64,000 nt of DNA, taken from the NCBI GenBank assembly GCA_019118765.1, contig DWYI01000033.1:1-64000 (forward strand). The letters are read 5' to 3'. This document shows positions 41,413 through 48,977 of the stretch, piece after piece; within the stretch, counting starts at the first letter, position 1; each line of letters starts with the position of its first letter. The notes under the pieces were generated by a model. The model saw nothing but the letters and a program-made list of their open reading frames with translations. It made no database searches and was not told where the DNA came from. The stretch is from Candidatus Allofournierella merdavium. Its GTDB lineage: Bacteria > Bacillota > Clostridia > Oscillospirales > Ruminococcaceae. Position numbers and translations under genes: made by a program.

Positions 41413-41988
41413 ATGGCAGACAAATATCTTATCCTTGACAGCCACGGCAACGCCGTGGCCCACGGCGTTTCGGATTACCGCCCGCAGGGCGGCGAGTGGC
41501 GCATGGCCATCGACGACGGCGACGTGGAGGAGATCGCGAAGCACACCGTCATCTGTCTGGTGGGCGATTCCGACGCCGTGCCCGCCATGGAGGCGAAGAT
41601 CGTCCGGCGCGAAGGCAACATGGTGGTGCTGACGCCCTTGCGGCCGCTGAACCAGTCGGTGCGGAAAAACCTGCGTATTCTGACGAGTTTTTCCAGCTTC
41701 ATCTACCCGCGCACCGGGCAGTGGAAGGGCCGGGAACCCATCATCAGCCGGGATCTGAGCTGCGGCGGCCTTGCGTTCCTGTGCCGCCGTGAACTGCAGG
41801 TGGGGGAGAGGGTGCAGGTGGTCATTCCGATCACCAGCCAGCCCCTGCTGCTGGATATGGAGATCCTGCGCTGTTCCAAAGGGCAGGAAGGCGGATATCT
41901 GTATGCCGCCCAGTTCCTCGATATGCTTCGGGAAGAGGAGAGCATGGTGCGGGAGGCTGTGTTCAGCCTGCAATTGCGCAACAACTGA
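41413..41988 (+). CDS. PilZ-domain cyclic-di-GMP-binding protein
   Basis: This 191-residue protein has an N-terminal YcgR-N-like beta domain (1-80) and a PilZ domain (85-190). Both ligand motifs are visible: RKNLR (the RxxxR arm) and DLSCGGLAF (D/N-x-S-x-x-G). It should bind cyclic-di-GMP and, as for YcgR/DgrA, act on the flagellar motor or export. It sits right before the master flagellar operon and ends at a huge hairpin. The window has no diguanylate cyclase. Confidence 0.88.
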   Translation: MADKYLILDSHGNAVAHGVSDYRPQGGEWRMAIDDGDVEEIAKHTVICLVGDSDAVPAMEAKIVRREGNMVVLTPLRPLNQSVRKNLRILTSFSSFIYPRTGQWKGREPIISRDLSCGGLAFLCRRELQVGERVQVVIPITSQPLLLDMEILRCSKGQEGGYLYAAQFLDMLREEESMVREAVFSLQLRNN

Positions 41989-42017
41989 ACTTGCCGGTGA
42001 ATGTTCCCGGCAACCGT

Positions 42018-42069
42018 ACAGACCGGCCTGTCCGACGGGGTGAACCGTCGGGCGGGCCGGTCTGTCTTG
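42018..42069 (+). terminator. Large hairpin after the PilZ gene
   Basis: A 21-bp stem (42018-42038 with 42045-42065, two G-U pairs) has loop GGTGAA. The T-run is poor (TCTTGC), so it may end transcription only partly or mainly protect the 3' end. Confidence 0.6.
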
Positions 42070-42204
42070 CGCTCTGCGGGCATCCGGCGGGTTTTGGGGG
42101 ATCTCCCGCAAAGTGCAATATATATAAATAAGGTATAAAAAAATTCCATTGATTCCCGCGCGCAACTACATCTATTTAATAACGAAAACCGCCCAGGAGT
42201 AAAA

Positions 42205-42366
42205 ATGCACAAGACGCTGGGCGTTTGTGAAATAAATTTCACGGCAAAAAACACAAAATGTGAAATTGCCAAGAAGAGTACGGCATATTTTATGGACGTA
42301 CTTGCAAAGTGGTGCGCTTTGCGATACAATAATGGAGTTAAAAAGGAGTCGAATTTCGCCGGATAA
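42205..42366 (+). CDS. Possible 53-residue small ORF in the flgB regulatory region
   Basis: ATG at 42205 has a good SD (AGGAG, 5 nt away) and an open frame of 53 codons ending TAA. The peptide is Lys/Asn/Cys-rich and unlike any family I know. Against it: it overlaps the flgB promoter and operator, its AT-rich codon use differs from every neighbour, and the SD-start region can be folded in a CGCCCAG/CTGGGCG hairpin. It is more likely chance than a gene. Confidence 0.2.
   Translation: MHKTLGVCEINFTAKNTKCEIAKKSTAYFMDVLAKWCALRYNNGVKKESNFAG
42227..42266. promoter_or_regulatory. Palindromic operator and half-site upstream of the flgB promoter
   Basis: GTGAAAT-AA-ATTTCAC (42227-42242) is a perfect 16-bp palindrome. 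A direct half-site GTGAAAT recurs at 42260-42266, 33 bp (about three helical turns) from the first half. Both lie 36-75 bp upstream of the flgB -35. This is a likely binding site for an unknown master regulator. Confidence 0.55.
42302..42330 (+). promoter_or_regulatory. Housekeeping promoter of the flgB-sigD operon
   Basis: TTGCAA (42302-42307), 17 bp and TACAAT (42325-42330) form a strong sigma-A promoter. It gives a leader of about 120 nt to flgB and agrees with early flagellar genes being independent of SigD. Confidence 0.75.
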
Positions 42367-42370
42367 TCCG

Positions 42371-42412
42371 GGCGGCAAGCGGCTTTCGGGAATCCCGGGA
42401 AAGCTGGCCGCC
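42371..42412 (+). promoter_or_regulatory. Structured 5' leader of the flgB operon
   Basis: Nested pairs GGCGGC/GCCGCC, GCTTTC/GAAAGC and an inner GGGA/TCCC form a long interrupted hairpin about 50 nt before flgB. It does not match the cyclic-di-GMP riboswitch core I know, so its role is open. Confidence 0.5.
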
Positions 42413-42459
42413 GGGAATGTGCGGCGAACCCATACAAGATGAAGAAGGTGTGCCGGAAA

Positions 42460-42843
42460 ATGGATTTTTTATCAAGCAATGCGTCGCTGATGCTGCAGCG
42501 CTCTATGGATTATCTGTGGACCAAACAAAGCTGCATTCTGGATAACATTGCGAACGTGGAAACGCCCGGTTACAAAACCAAGTATGCCACGTTCGAGGAG
42601 TCGCTGCAGCAGGCCATCCAGGCGGCTGACCGCAAAAACGGAACGTCCCGCGGGATGCGCGCGGCCATCGAAAACGCGAATCTTTCGGTGCAGGAGGCGC
42701 AGGAGAGCACCCGTCTGGACGACAACGGCGTGAACGTGACGGAGCAGATGGTGGAACTCTCCCGCAACGGGTATCAGATGCAGTATGTGCTGGACGCCAT
42801 CAACAGCGATTTCTCGCTGCTTCGCTCGGCCATCAAGGGATAA
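42460..42843 (+). CDS. flgB: Flagellar basal-body rod protein FlgB
   Basis: This 127-residue rod protein has the N-terminal motif LWTKQSCILDNIANVETPGYKTK and a C-terminal helix VELSRNGYQMQYVLDAINS. It is the first gene of the master operon. ATG at 42460 is preferred (AGGTG SD at 9 nt, family starts MDFL); ATG at 42439 has no SD. Confidence 0.95.
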   Translation: MDFLSSNASLMLQRSMDYLWTKQSCILDNIANVETPGYKTKYATFEESLQQAIQAADRKNGTSRGMRAAIENANLSVQEAQESTRLDDNGVNVTEQMVELSRNGYQMQYVLDAINSDFSLLRSAIKG

Positions 42844-42856
42844 GGAGGGGTAGGAA

Positions 42857-43300
42857 ATGGCTTTTTTGAATTCCATGAGCGTGGTCGGGTCCGGACTTAC
42901 CGCCCAGCAGCTTCGGCTGGACGTCATTTCCGAAAACATCACCAACCAGAACACCACCCGCACCGAGGCGGGCGGCCCTTACCGGCGCAAAGTCGTCACG
43001 CTCCAGTCGCAGGACGACCTGACCCCCTTCCAGCAGGCGCTGGTGCGCGCCCGCGGCGGCCGCACCGACAAGGGCGGCGTGGCCGTGACAGCCATTGAGG
43101 AAGACCCCTCCGATTTCAAGCTGGTCTACGATCCCACCAACCCGGACGCCAACGCCCAGGGGTATGTGGAGATGCCCAACGTGGATCTGGTCAAGGAGAT
43201 CGCCGACGCCATGGCGGCCTCCCAGGCATATTCGGCAAATGTCACCGCGTTCAACGTTCTCAAGCAGGTGGCGGCCAAGGGGCTGGACATCGGCAAGTGA
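42857..43300 (+). CDS. flgC: Flagellar basal-body rod protein FlgC
   Basis: This 147-residue rod protein has SVVGSGLTAQQLRLDVISENITNQNTT and the long PYRRKVVTLQSQD and VDLVKEIADAMAASQAYSANVTAFNVLKQ helices. It builds the proximal rod with FlgB and FliE. It lies 13 bp after flgB with SD GGAGGGG. Confidence 0.96.
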   Translation: MAFLNSMSVVGSGLTAQQLRLDVISENITNQNTTRTEAGGPYRRKVVTLQSQDDLTPFQQALVRARGGRTDKGGVAVTAIEEDPSDFKLVYDPTNPDANAQGYVEMPNVDLVKEIADAMAASQAYSANVTAFNVLKQVAAKGLDIGK

Positions 43301-43341
43301 TCAGCCGGGCACAGACGGTATAGAAAAGAGGAAACAGGCAA

Positions 43342-43659
43342 ATGACGAACCTTCAATCCATCACCCCCATCCAGGCGCTGCAGTCGTCCCGCAATGTGGC
43401 GGACACAATGGCGGGCATCAGCGCGGCGGGCGGACAGCCCTCCATGTTTTCCCAGATCTTTGAGTCCATGGTGAACAACGTAAAGGAAACCGACGCGGCC
43501 AAGAACGAAGCGTATTACGCCCTCGCCACCGGTCAGCTGGACAACCCTGCCGAAGCAACCATCGCCGCTACGCAGGCGTCCCTCGCCTCCGATCTGCTGA
43601 TCCAGATGAGGAACCGTGCGCTGGATGCCTATAGTGAATTGATGCGTATCAGTCTGTAA
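43342..43659 (+). CDS. fliE: Flagellar hook-basal body protein FliE
   Basis: This 105-residue FliE has MFSQIFESMVNNVKETDAAKNE and the C-terminal block NPAEATIAATQASLASDLLIQMRNRALDAYSELMRI in the usual place. It joins the MS ring to the rod and is the first exported protein. Confidence 0.95.
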   Translation: MTNLQSITPIQALQSSRNVADTMAGISAAGGQPSMFSQIFESMVNNVKETDAAKNEAYYALATGQLDNPAEATIAATQASLASDLLIQMRNRALDAYSELMRISL

Positions 43660-43692
43660 TCAACGCAGGCTGATTTGTTTTGGGAGGAGAAC

Positions 43693-45279
43693 ATGGCAGA
43701 CAAAGCAAAAAAGACTGCCGAGGCGGTCTTGCAGCGGTGGAAATCCCTCTCCCGCAAGGTCAAGACCCTGATTGGGTGCGGCGCGCTGGCCATCCTCGCG
43801 GCGGTGGTGATCGTGGCGGTCGTGCTGAACAATCAACCTTATGCCACCCTGTTTACCGGGCTGAGCCAGACCGATCTGTCCGCGATCTCGACCTATTTTT
43901 CCGAAAACGGGATCACCGACTACAAAGTGGAGGACAACACCATCCTGGTGCCGCAGGCGCAGGAGGCGTCCCTGAAGGCGCAGGTGCTGGTGGCGGGATA
44001 TCCCTCTTCCGGCTATGGATACGATACATATCTGGACAACGTGGGGAGCCTGACCACGGAGTCCGAGCGCAATCAGCTGACCCTTTACGGCCTGCAGGAC
44101 CGCCTTGCGGCGGTCATCCGCAATTTTGAAGGCGTGAAGGACGCCGTGGTCTTTCTCACCCCCGGCGAGGACCACACCTATGTGCTGGACAGCAGCAACG
44201 TGGTGGACGCCACCGCGGCGGTGCAGGTGACCATGCAGGACGGCAAGATGCTGGACGAAAAGCAGGTGGACGCCATCCGCAACCTGGTGAGCCGCTGCCT
44301 CGCGGGGCTCAACGTGGAAAATGTGGACATCTCCGACACCTACGGCAACACCTATTCCAGCACCGGGAACATCACCGACCTGCGGGACGCGTCCGCCTTG
44401 AAGCTGTCGCTGGAAGAGCAGTGCAACAACAACATCCGCACCCGCGTCATGCAGGCGCTGATCCCGCTCTACGGCGCGGACAACGTGCAGGTGAGCGTGA
44501 ACACCGTGGTGGATGTGGACCGCACTTATACCGACTCCACCGATTATTCGCTGGAGGACTGGGCCCAGGGCAAGGACGACGGGATCATCGGCTCCCAGAT
44601 CTGGGACGATGAGATCGTCCGGGACGACGGCACCAACACCGGCGGCGTGCCGGGCACCACCACCAACGCGGATGTGAACACCTATGTGGAGGACCAGATC
44701 CAGCCGGATGGCACCGAGTCGATGTATTCCTCTTCCGGCCAGACCGACCGCCTGGTGGACACCACCAAGGAGCAGGTGGAGCATGTGGCCGGCTACATCA
44801 GCGATGTGATGGTATCGGTCACCATCAATTCCAACGTGGCCGGTGGCGCCAACGTGCAGGATCTGTACGACCATGTGGCCCGGGCGGCGGGGATCTCCAA
44901 GACCGACCAGGCCGACAAGATCTCCATTCTTGTCTCGCCCTTCTATCAGGACAGCACGCCGGTCATCGCCACACCGGAGGGCATGGAGCCCTGGATGTTC
45001 TACGCGGTCCTGATCGGCGGCGGGGTGCTGCTCTTGTTCCTGCTGATCCTGGTGCTGGTGCTTCGCCACCGTGCGAAAAAGGAGCGCCAGCTGGAGCAGG
45101 AGCCTGTGGCCGCGGCTGTGCCTGAGCAGGAGACCCCCGAACAGCCGGATATCCTGGAGATGCAGACCGAGAAGAGCATGGAGTTGAGAAAGGACGTCCG
45201 CCAGTTCGCGCAGGACAATCCGGAGATCGCGGCTCAGATGGTCAAAAATTGGCTGCGGGAGGGTGATCACACAACATGA
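43693..45279 (+). CDS. fliF: Flagellar MS-ring protein FliF
   Basis: This 528-residue protein has membrane helices near 25-48 (LIGCGALAILAAVVIVAVVL) and 437-460 (MFYAVLIGGGVLLLFLLILVLV). Between them lie the ring-building motifs (GLSQTDLSAISTYFSENGI, QDRLAAVIRNFEGVKDAVVFLTPGED). The C-terminal helix ELRKDVRQFAQDNPEIAAQMVKNWL binds FliG. The start at 43693 has SD GGGAGGAG. Its stop overlaps fliG. Confidence 0.97.
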   Translation: MADKAKKTAEAVLQRWKSLSRKVKTLIGCGALAILAAVVIVAVVLNNQPYATLFTGLSQTDLSAISTYFSENGITDYKVEDNTILVPQAQEASLKAQVLVAGYPSSGYGYDTYLDNVGSLTTESERNQLTLYGLQDRLAAVIRNFEGVKDAVVFLTPGEDHTYVLDSSNVVDATAAVQVTMQDGKMLDEKQVDAIRNLVSRCLAGLNVENVDISDTYGNTYSSTGNITDLRDASALKLSLEEQCNNNIRTRVMQALIPLYGADNVQVSVNTVVDVDRTYTDSTDYSLEDWAQGKDDGIIGSQIWDDEIVRDDGTNTGGVPGTTTNADVNTYVEDQIQPDGTESMYSSSGQTDRLVDTTKEQVEHVAGYISDVMVSVTINSNVAGGANVQDLYDHVARAAGISKTDQADKISILVSPFYQDSTPVIATPEGMEPWMFYAVLIGGGVLLLFLLILVLVLRHRAKKERQLEQEPVAAAVPEQETPEQPDILEMQTEKSMELRKDVRQFAQDNPEIAAQMVKNWLREGDHTT

Positions 45280-46340
45280 AAGAGACACCAGCGCCCCCGG
45301 CGCAGGCAGCGGTCGCCCAGCCGAAGGCGTCCAAGCCCAAGAAAGAATTGACCCGGCAGCAGAAAGCGGCTGCGGTCATCATCTCCCTCGGCACGGAAAA
45401 GGCCTCCCAGCTGTATCAGTACATGGACCCGGAAGACGTGGAGCAGATCACCCTGGAGGTGGCCAAGCTCGGCTATGTGGACGCGGCCACCACCGAGGAT
45501 GTGCTCAACGAGTATTACCAGATGTGCATGACCAACAAGGCCGTGACAGAGGGCGGGCTGGAATATGCCCGGGCCGTGCTGGAACGGGCGTTCGGCGCAC
45601 AGACGGCGGATATGCTGCTGGACAAAGTGACCAAGTCGCTGAAGCAGCGGGAGTTCTCCTTCCTGAACAAGGCCGACGAAAAATCCCTCTATGCGGCCCT
45701 CCAGCATGAGCGGCCGCAGACCATCGCCCTGGTGCTCTCCTATGTGGACCCGGAGAAATCGGCGGCGGTGATCGACGAGCTGGACCCGGAACGCCAGGTG
45801 AAGGTGGTGGAGAGCATCGCCAATATGGAGAGCGCCTCGCCCGCCGCGGTAAAGATCATCGAGGCGGAGATGGAAAAGCAGTTCTCCAGCATCATGACCA
45901 CCAACAACGTGAAGGTGGGCGGCGTGGATTATGTGGCCGATGTGATGAACAATCTGGACCGCGCCAGCGAAAAGAGCATCTTCGACCGCCTGTCCACCCA
46001 CAACGCCGAATTGGCCGACGAGATCCGCAAGCGGATGTTTGTCTTCGAGGACATCGTCACCATGGACGACCGGTCGGTCCAGCGCTTCGTGCGCGACTGC
46101 GACCCCAAGGACCTGGTGCTTGCCCTCAAGGGCGCCAACGAAGAGGTGGCCAACAAGATCTTCAGCAATGTTTCCACCCGTATGGCCCAGAGCATCCGGG
46201 ACGATCTGGAAGTCACTGTCAACGTCCGCATCCGCGACGTGGAGGCGGCGCAGCAGCGCATCGTGGGCGTGATCCGGGACCTGGAGGAGAAGAACGAACT
46301 GATTATCCTCAAGGGCGGAAAGGACGATATCATTGCCTAA
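45276..46340 (+). CDS. fliG: Flagellar motor switch protein FliG
   Basis: This 354-residue switch protein has an Ala/Pro/Lys-rich N-terminal extension of about 25 residues, then TRQQKAAAVIISLGTEKASQLYQYMDPEDVEQI and HERPQTIALVLSYVDPEKSAAV (EHPQ-type motif, here HERPQ). The C-domain has the charged torque helix SVQRFVRDCDPKDLVLALKGANE. It couples the stator to rotation. It overlaps fliF (ATGA). Confidence 0.97.
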   Translation: MKETPAPPAQAAVAQPKASKPKKELTRQQKAAAVIISLGTEKASQLYQYMDPEDVEQITLEVAKLGYVDAATTEDVLNEYYQMCMTNKAVTEGGLEYARAVLERAFGAQTADMLLDKVTKSLKQREFSFLNKADEKSLYAALQHERPQTIALVLSYVDPEKSAAVIDELDPERQVKVVESIANMESASPAAVKIIEAEMEKQFSSIMTTNNVKVGGVDYVADVMNNLDRASEKSIFDRLSTHNAELADEIRKRMFVFEDIVTMDDRSVQRFVRDCDPKDLVLALKGANEEVANKIFSNVSTRMAQSIRDDLEVTVNVRIRDVEAAQQRIVGVIRDLEEKNELIILKGGKDDIIA

Positions 46341-47160
46341 TATCTTTAAAAACTTCCTGCGGCCGCAGGTGGACACCTACGCCTTCCCGCCGGCCGATGA
46401 GATCCAGGTGGAGGAGGAGCCCGCCTCCCCTCCGCCCCAGGAGGCGCCGCCCGAAGACGAGCAGCCCGCGGCCAAGGAACAGCCGGACGGTGAAACGTCC
46501 GATTCCGACCCGGGCCAGGGTGCGGCGGCGATGTTCTCCTACGCAAGGGTGCAGGCCGACGCCATTGTTGCGGAGGCCCGCCGCCAGAGCGAGGAGATCC
46601 TGGAAGAAGCCCGCCGGCAGGCCCGGCTGGAAGCCGAGGAGATCCAGGAGGACGCCCGTCAGCAGGGTTTCCGCCAGGGCTACGAGGACGGCCAGCGCAA
46701 GGCGCAGGTGGAGGGCCAGGCCCGGCTGGAGGAACAGATGCAGCAGCAGGCCGTTCAGGTCAAAGACTTTCTGGAGCAGGCGACCCAGGCCCGGGAGGAC
46801 CTGCTCGCCAGCACGCAGGATGAACTGTGCGACCTGAGCATCGCGGTGGCGGAAAAGGTGATCCACGTCAGCCTGAAAAGCAGCCGCGAGGTGATCCTGC
46901 GCATGGTGCAGATGGCCACCGAACGGCTGCGCCGGCGGGACTGGGTGCGCATCTACATCGGCGGCTGCGACAGCCGGGAGCTGGCGCAGATCACCCCCAA
47001 GCTGATGGCATCGCTGGGCGGGCTGTCCGACAACATCAAGCTGATCCCGATGACGAACGACGAGTCCGGCACCTGCATCATCGAGATGCCGGACGAGATC
47101 ATCGACGCCAGCGCATCCACGCAGCTGGGCAATCTGAAAGACATTCTTCACGGCAGCTGA
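46333..47160 (+). CDS. fliH: Flagellar export ATPase regulator FliH
   Basis: This 275-residue protein has an acidic Pro-rich N-terminus, a charged coiled coil at 70-150 (EARRQSEEILEEARRQARLEAEEI in parts, with a GxxxG-poor, Gln/Arg-rich pattern) and a C-domain at 160-275 typical of FliH/V-ATPase E subunit. It starts with TTG, overlapping the end of fliG by 8 bp. It controls and tethers FliI. Confidence 0.92.
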   Translation: MPNIFKNFLRPQVDTYAFPPADEIQVEEEPASPPPQEAPPEDEQPAAKEQPDGETSDSDPGQGAAAMFSYARVQADAIVAEARRQSEEILEEARRQARLEAEEIQEDARQQGFRQGYEDGQRKAQVEGQARLEEQMQQQAVQVKDFLEQATQAREDLLASTQDELCDLSIAVAEKVIHVSLKSSREVILRMVQMATERLRRRDWVRIYIGGCDSRELAQITPKLMASLGGLSDNIKLIPMTNDESGTCIIEMPDEIIDASASTQLGNLKDILHGS

Positions 47161-47175
47161 GAGGAGGCGAAGGCC

Positions 47176-48477
47176 TTGTTCGAAGAGATGATCCAGCGGG
47201 TGCGGCAGGCGCAGACCGTCAGCTACACCGGCAAGATCGAGAACATCGTGGGGATGTCGATCGAGGCCTCCGGCGGCCGGGCGGCGGTGGGGGATATCTG
47301 CCGCATCTACAACGGCGACTCCGGCGGTCAGGTGATGGCTGAGGTGGTCGGTTTCAAAAACGACCGGATGCTTCTCATGCCCTATTCCGATATGAGCGGC
47401 ATCTCGGCGGGCAACTTCGTGCGCAACACCGGCCGGCGGCTGAGCCTGGAGATGGGCCCCTTTCTCAAGGGCCGGGTGATCAACGCCCTGGGCCAGCCCA
47501 TCGACGGCAAGGGTCCCTTCAAAGGCGGCACCCCCTTCTGTGTGGACGGCAGCACCTACATCAACCCCATGGCACGCCCTCCCATCCGGGAGCGGCTGGA
47601 GTTCGGGGTCAAGGCCATCGACGGGATGCTCACCGTGGGCAAAGGCCAGAGAATCGGCATCTTCGCCGGTTCCGGTGTGGGCAAGAGCACCCTGATGGGC
47701 ATGATCGCAAAACATGTGAAGGCGGACATCAACGTCATCGCGCTGGTGGGCGAACGCGGGCGCGAGGTTCTGGAATTCATGGAGAAGGACCTGGGCCCGG
47801 AGGGCATGAGCCGGTCGGTGCTGGTGGTGGCCACCTCCGACCAGCCGGCCATGCTGCGCAAGCGATGCCCGTCGGTGGCGACCGGCGTGGCCGAGTACTT
47901 CCGGGATCAGGGCCTGGACGTGCTGCTGATGATGGACTCCCTGACCCGATTCGCCATGGCCCAGCGTGAGATCGGCCTGGCGGTGGGGGAACCCCCGGTG
48001 GCCCGCGGCTACACGCCCTCCATCTACTCCGAGCTGCCCAAGCTGCTGGAGCGCAGCGGAAACTTCCAGCGCGGCTCCATCACCGGTGTGTACACCGTGC
48101 TGGTGGAGGGCGACGACACCAACGAGCCCATCGCGGACACCGTCCGCGGCATCCTGGACGGCCACATCGTGCTCTCCCGGCGGCTGGCCAACAGCAACCA
48201 CTTCCCGGCCATCGACGTGAGCGCCAGCATTTCCCGTCTGATGACCGACATCGTCTCGCCGGAGCACCGGCAGCTGGCCGCCCGCATCCGGGACATCATG
48301 GGCGTCTACGAGAAAAACTCGGATCTGGTGTCCATCGGCGCCTACAAAGCGGGCACCAACCCCAAGCTGGACTACGCTCTGAGCAAGATCGACGGCATCG
48401 ACCAGTTCCTGATGCAGGGGGTGAACGAAGGGTTCACCTACGAGCAGGACCTGGAGATGATGAGGGCGCTGCTGTAA
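47176..48477 (+). CDS. fliI: Flagellum-specific ATPase FliI
   Basis: This 433-residue type III export ATPase has Walker A IGIFAGSGVGKSTLMGMIAK near 160, ALVGERGREVLEFM, LLMMDSLTRFAMAQREI Walker B and the GEPPVARGYTPS block. Start is TTG at 47176 (SD GGAGG at 8 nt); ATG at 47188 is the alternative. It energises export of rod, hook and filament proteins. Confidence 0.97.
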   Translation: MFEEMIQRVRQAQTVSYTGKIENIVGMSIEASGGRAAVGDICRIYNGDSGGQVMAEVVGFKNDRMLLMPYSDMSGISAGNFVRNTGRRLSLEMGPFLKGRVINALGQPIDGKGPFKGGTPFCVDGSTYINPMARPPIRERLEFGVKAIDGMLTVGKGQRIGIFAGSGVGKSTLMGMIAKHVKADINVIALVGERGREVLEFMEKDLGPEGMSRSVLVVATSDQPAMLRKRCPSVATGVAEYFRDQGLDVLLMMDSLTRFAMAQREIGLAVGEPPVARGYTPSIYSELPKLLERSGNFQRGSITGVYTVLVEGDDTNEPIADTVRGILDGHIVLSRRLANSNHFPAIDVSASISRLMTDIVSPEHRQLAARIRDIMGVYEKNSDLVSIGAYKAGTNPKLDYALSKIDGIDQFLMQGVNEGFTYEQDLEMMRALL

Positions 48478-48492
48478 AGGAGAGGAAGGACC

Positions 48493-48942
48493 GTGAAAAA
48501 GTTTCAGTTCTCTCTGGACGGCGTGCTGGGATATCGTCAGCAGGTGCTGGAAAGCCGCCAGAACGAGTATGCCAAAGCCCTCGGGCAGGTGCGGGAGCAG
48601 CAGGACCGGGTGGACGACGCCACGGCCCGCTACCGGCAGCTGAATCAGCGGTTCCGCGAGGAGGCCGCCGACGGCATCACCGCGGCGGATGCGCTGGGAT
48701 TTGAGAACGGGCTGCGGGTGCTGGAAGCGGAGATCGCCCGGGAGACCCGCCGGCTGGAGGAATGCCGGCAGGCGGCGGAGGAGAAGCGGGCGCAGGTGCT
48801 TCAGGCACACATGGACGCCACGATCCTGGAACGCCTGAAAGAAAAACAGAAAGATGCCTACCAGAAAGAGGCGCAGAAAAGCGACGAGCGGTTCATTGAC
48901 GAGCTGGTCTCCGCCACACGGGCGGTAAAAAGCAGCCAGTGA
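48493..48942 (+). CDS. fliJ: Flagellar export protein FliJ
   Basis: This 149-residue protein is nearly one long coiled coil (FSLDGVLGYRQQVLESRQNEYAKALGQV onward), the usual FliJ form. It begins with GTG 15 bp after fliI. It bridges the ATPase and FlhA and helps release chaperones. Confidence 0.92.
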   Translation: MKKFQFSLDGVLGYRQQVLESRQNEYAKALGQVREQQDRVDDATARYRQLNQRFREEAADGITAADALGFENGLRVLEAEIARETRRLEECRQAAEEKRAQVLQAHMDATILERLKEKQKDAYQKEAQKSDERFIDELVSATRAVKSSQ

Positions 48943-48977
48943 GCCCTTGTGATACACTGAAAGGAGGTGAAACAGAG

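Larger units (their letters stand above)
41989..42459 (+). other. 471-bp non-coding regulatory region upstream of the flgB operon
   Basis: This is the only gap over 300 bp. In order it holds a 21-bp-stem hairpin (42018-42065), an AT-rich block with TATA-like runs (42115-42180), a 53-codon open frame with SD (42205-42366), a palindrome and half-site (42227-42266), a strong housekeeping promoter (42302-42330) and a structured leader (42371-42412). AT content is well above the surroundings. Confidence 0.8.

Noticed and set aside
42018..42065. Transposon end (long hairpin)
   Set aside because: No transposase, no second matching end and no target duplication were found.
42337..42459. Cyclic-di-GMP (GEMM) riboswitch before flgB
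   Set aside because: The position fits by analogy, but the conserved GEMM core and tetraloop-receptor sequences are not seen.
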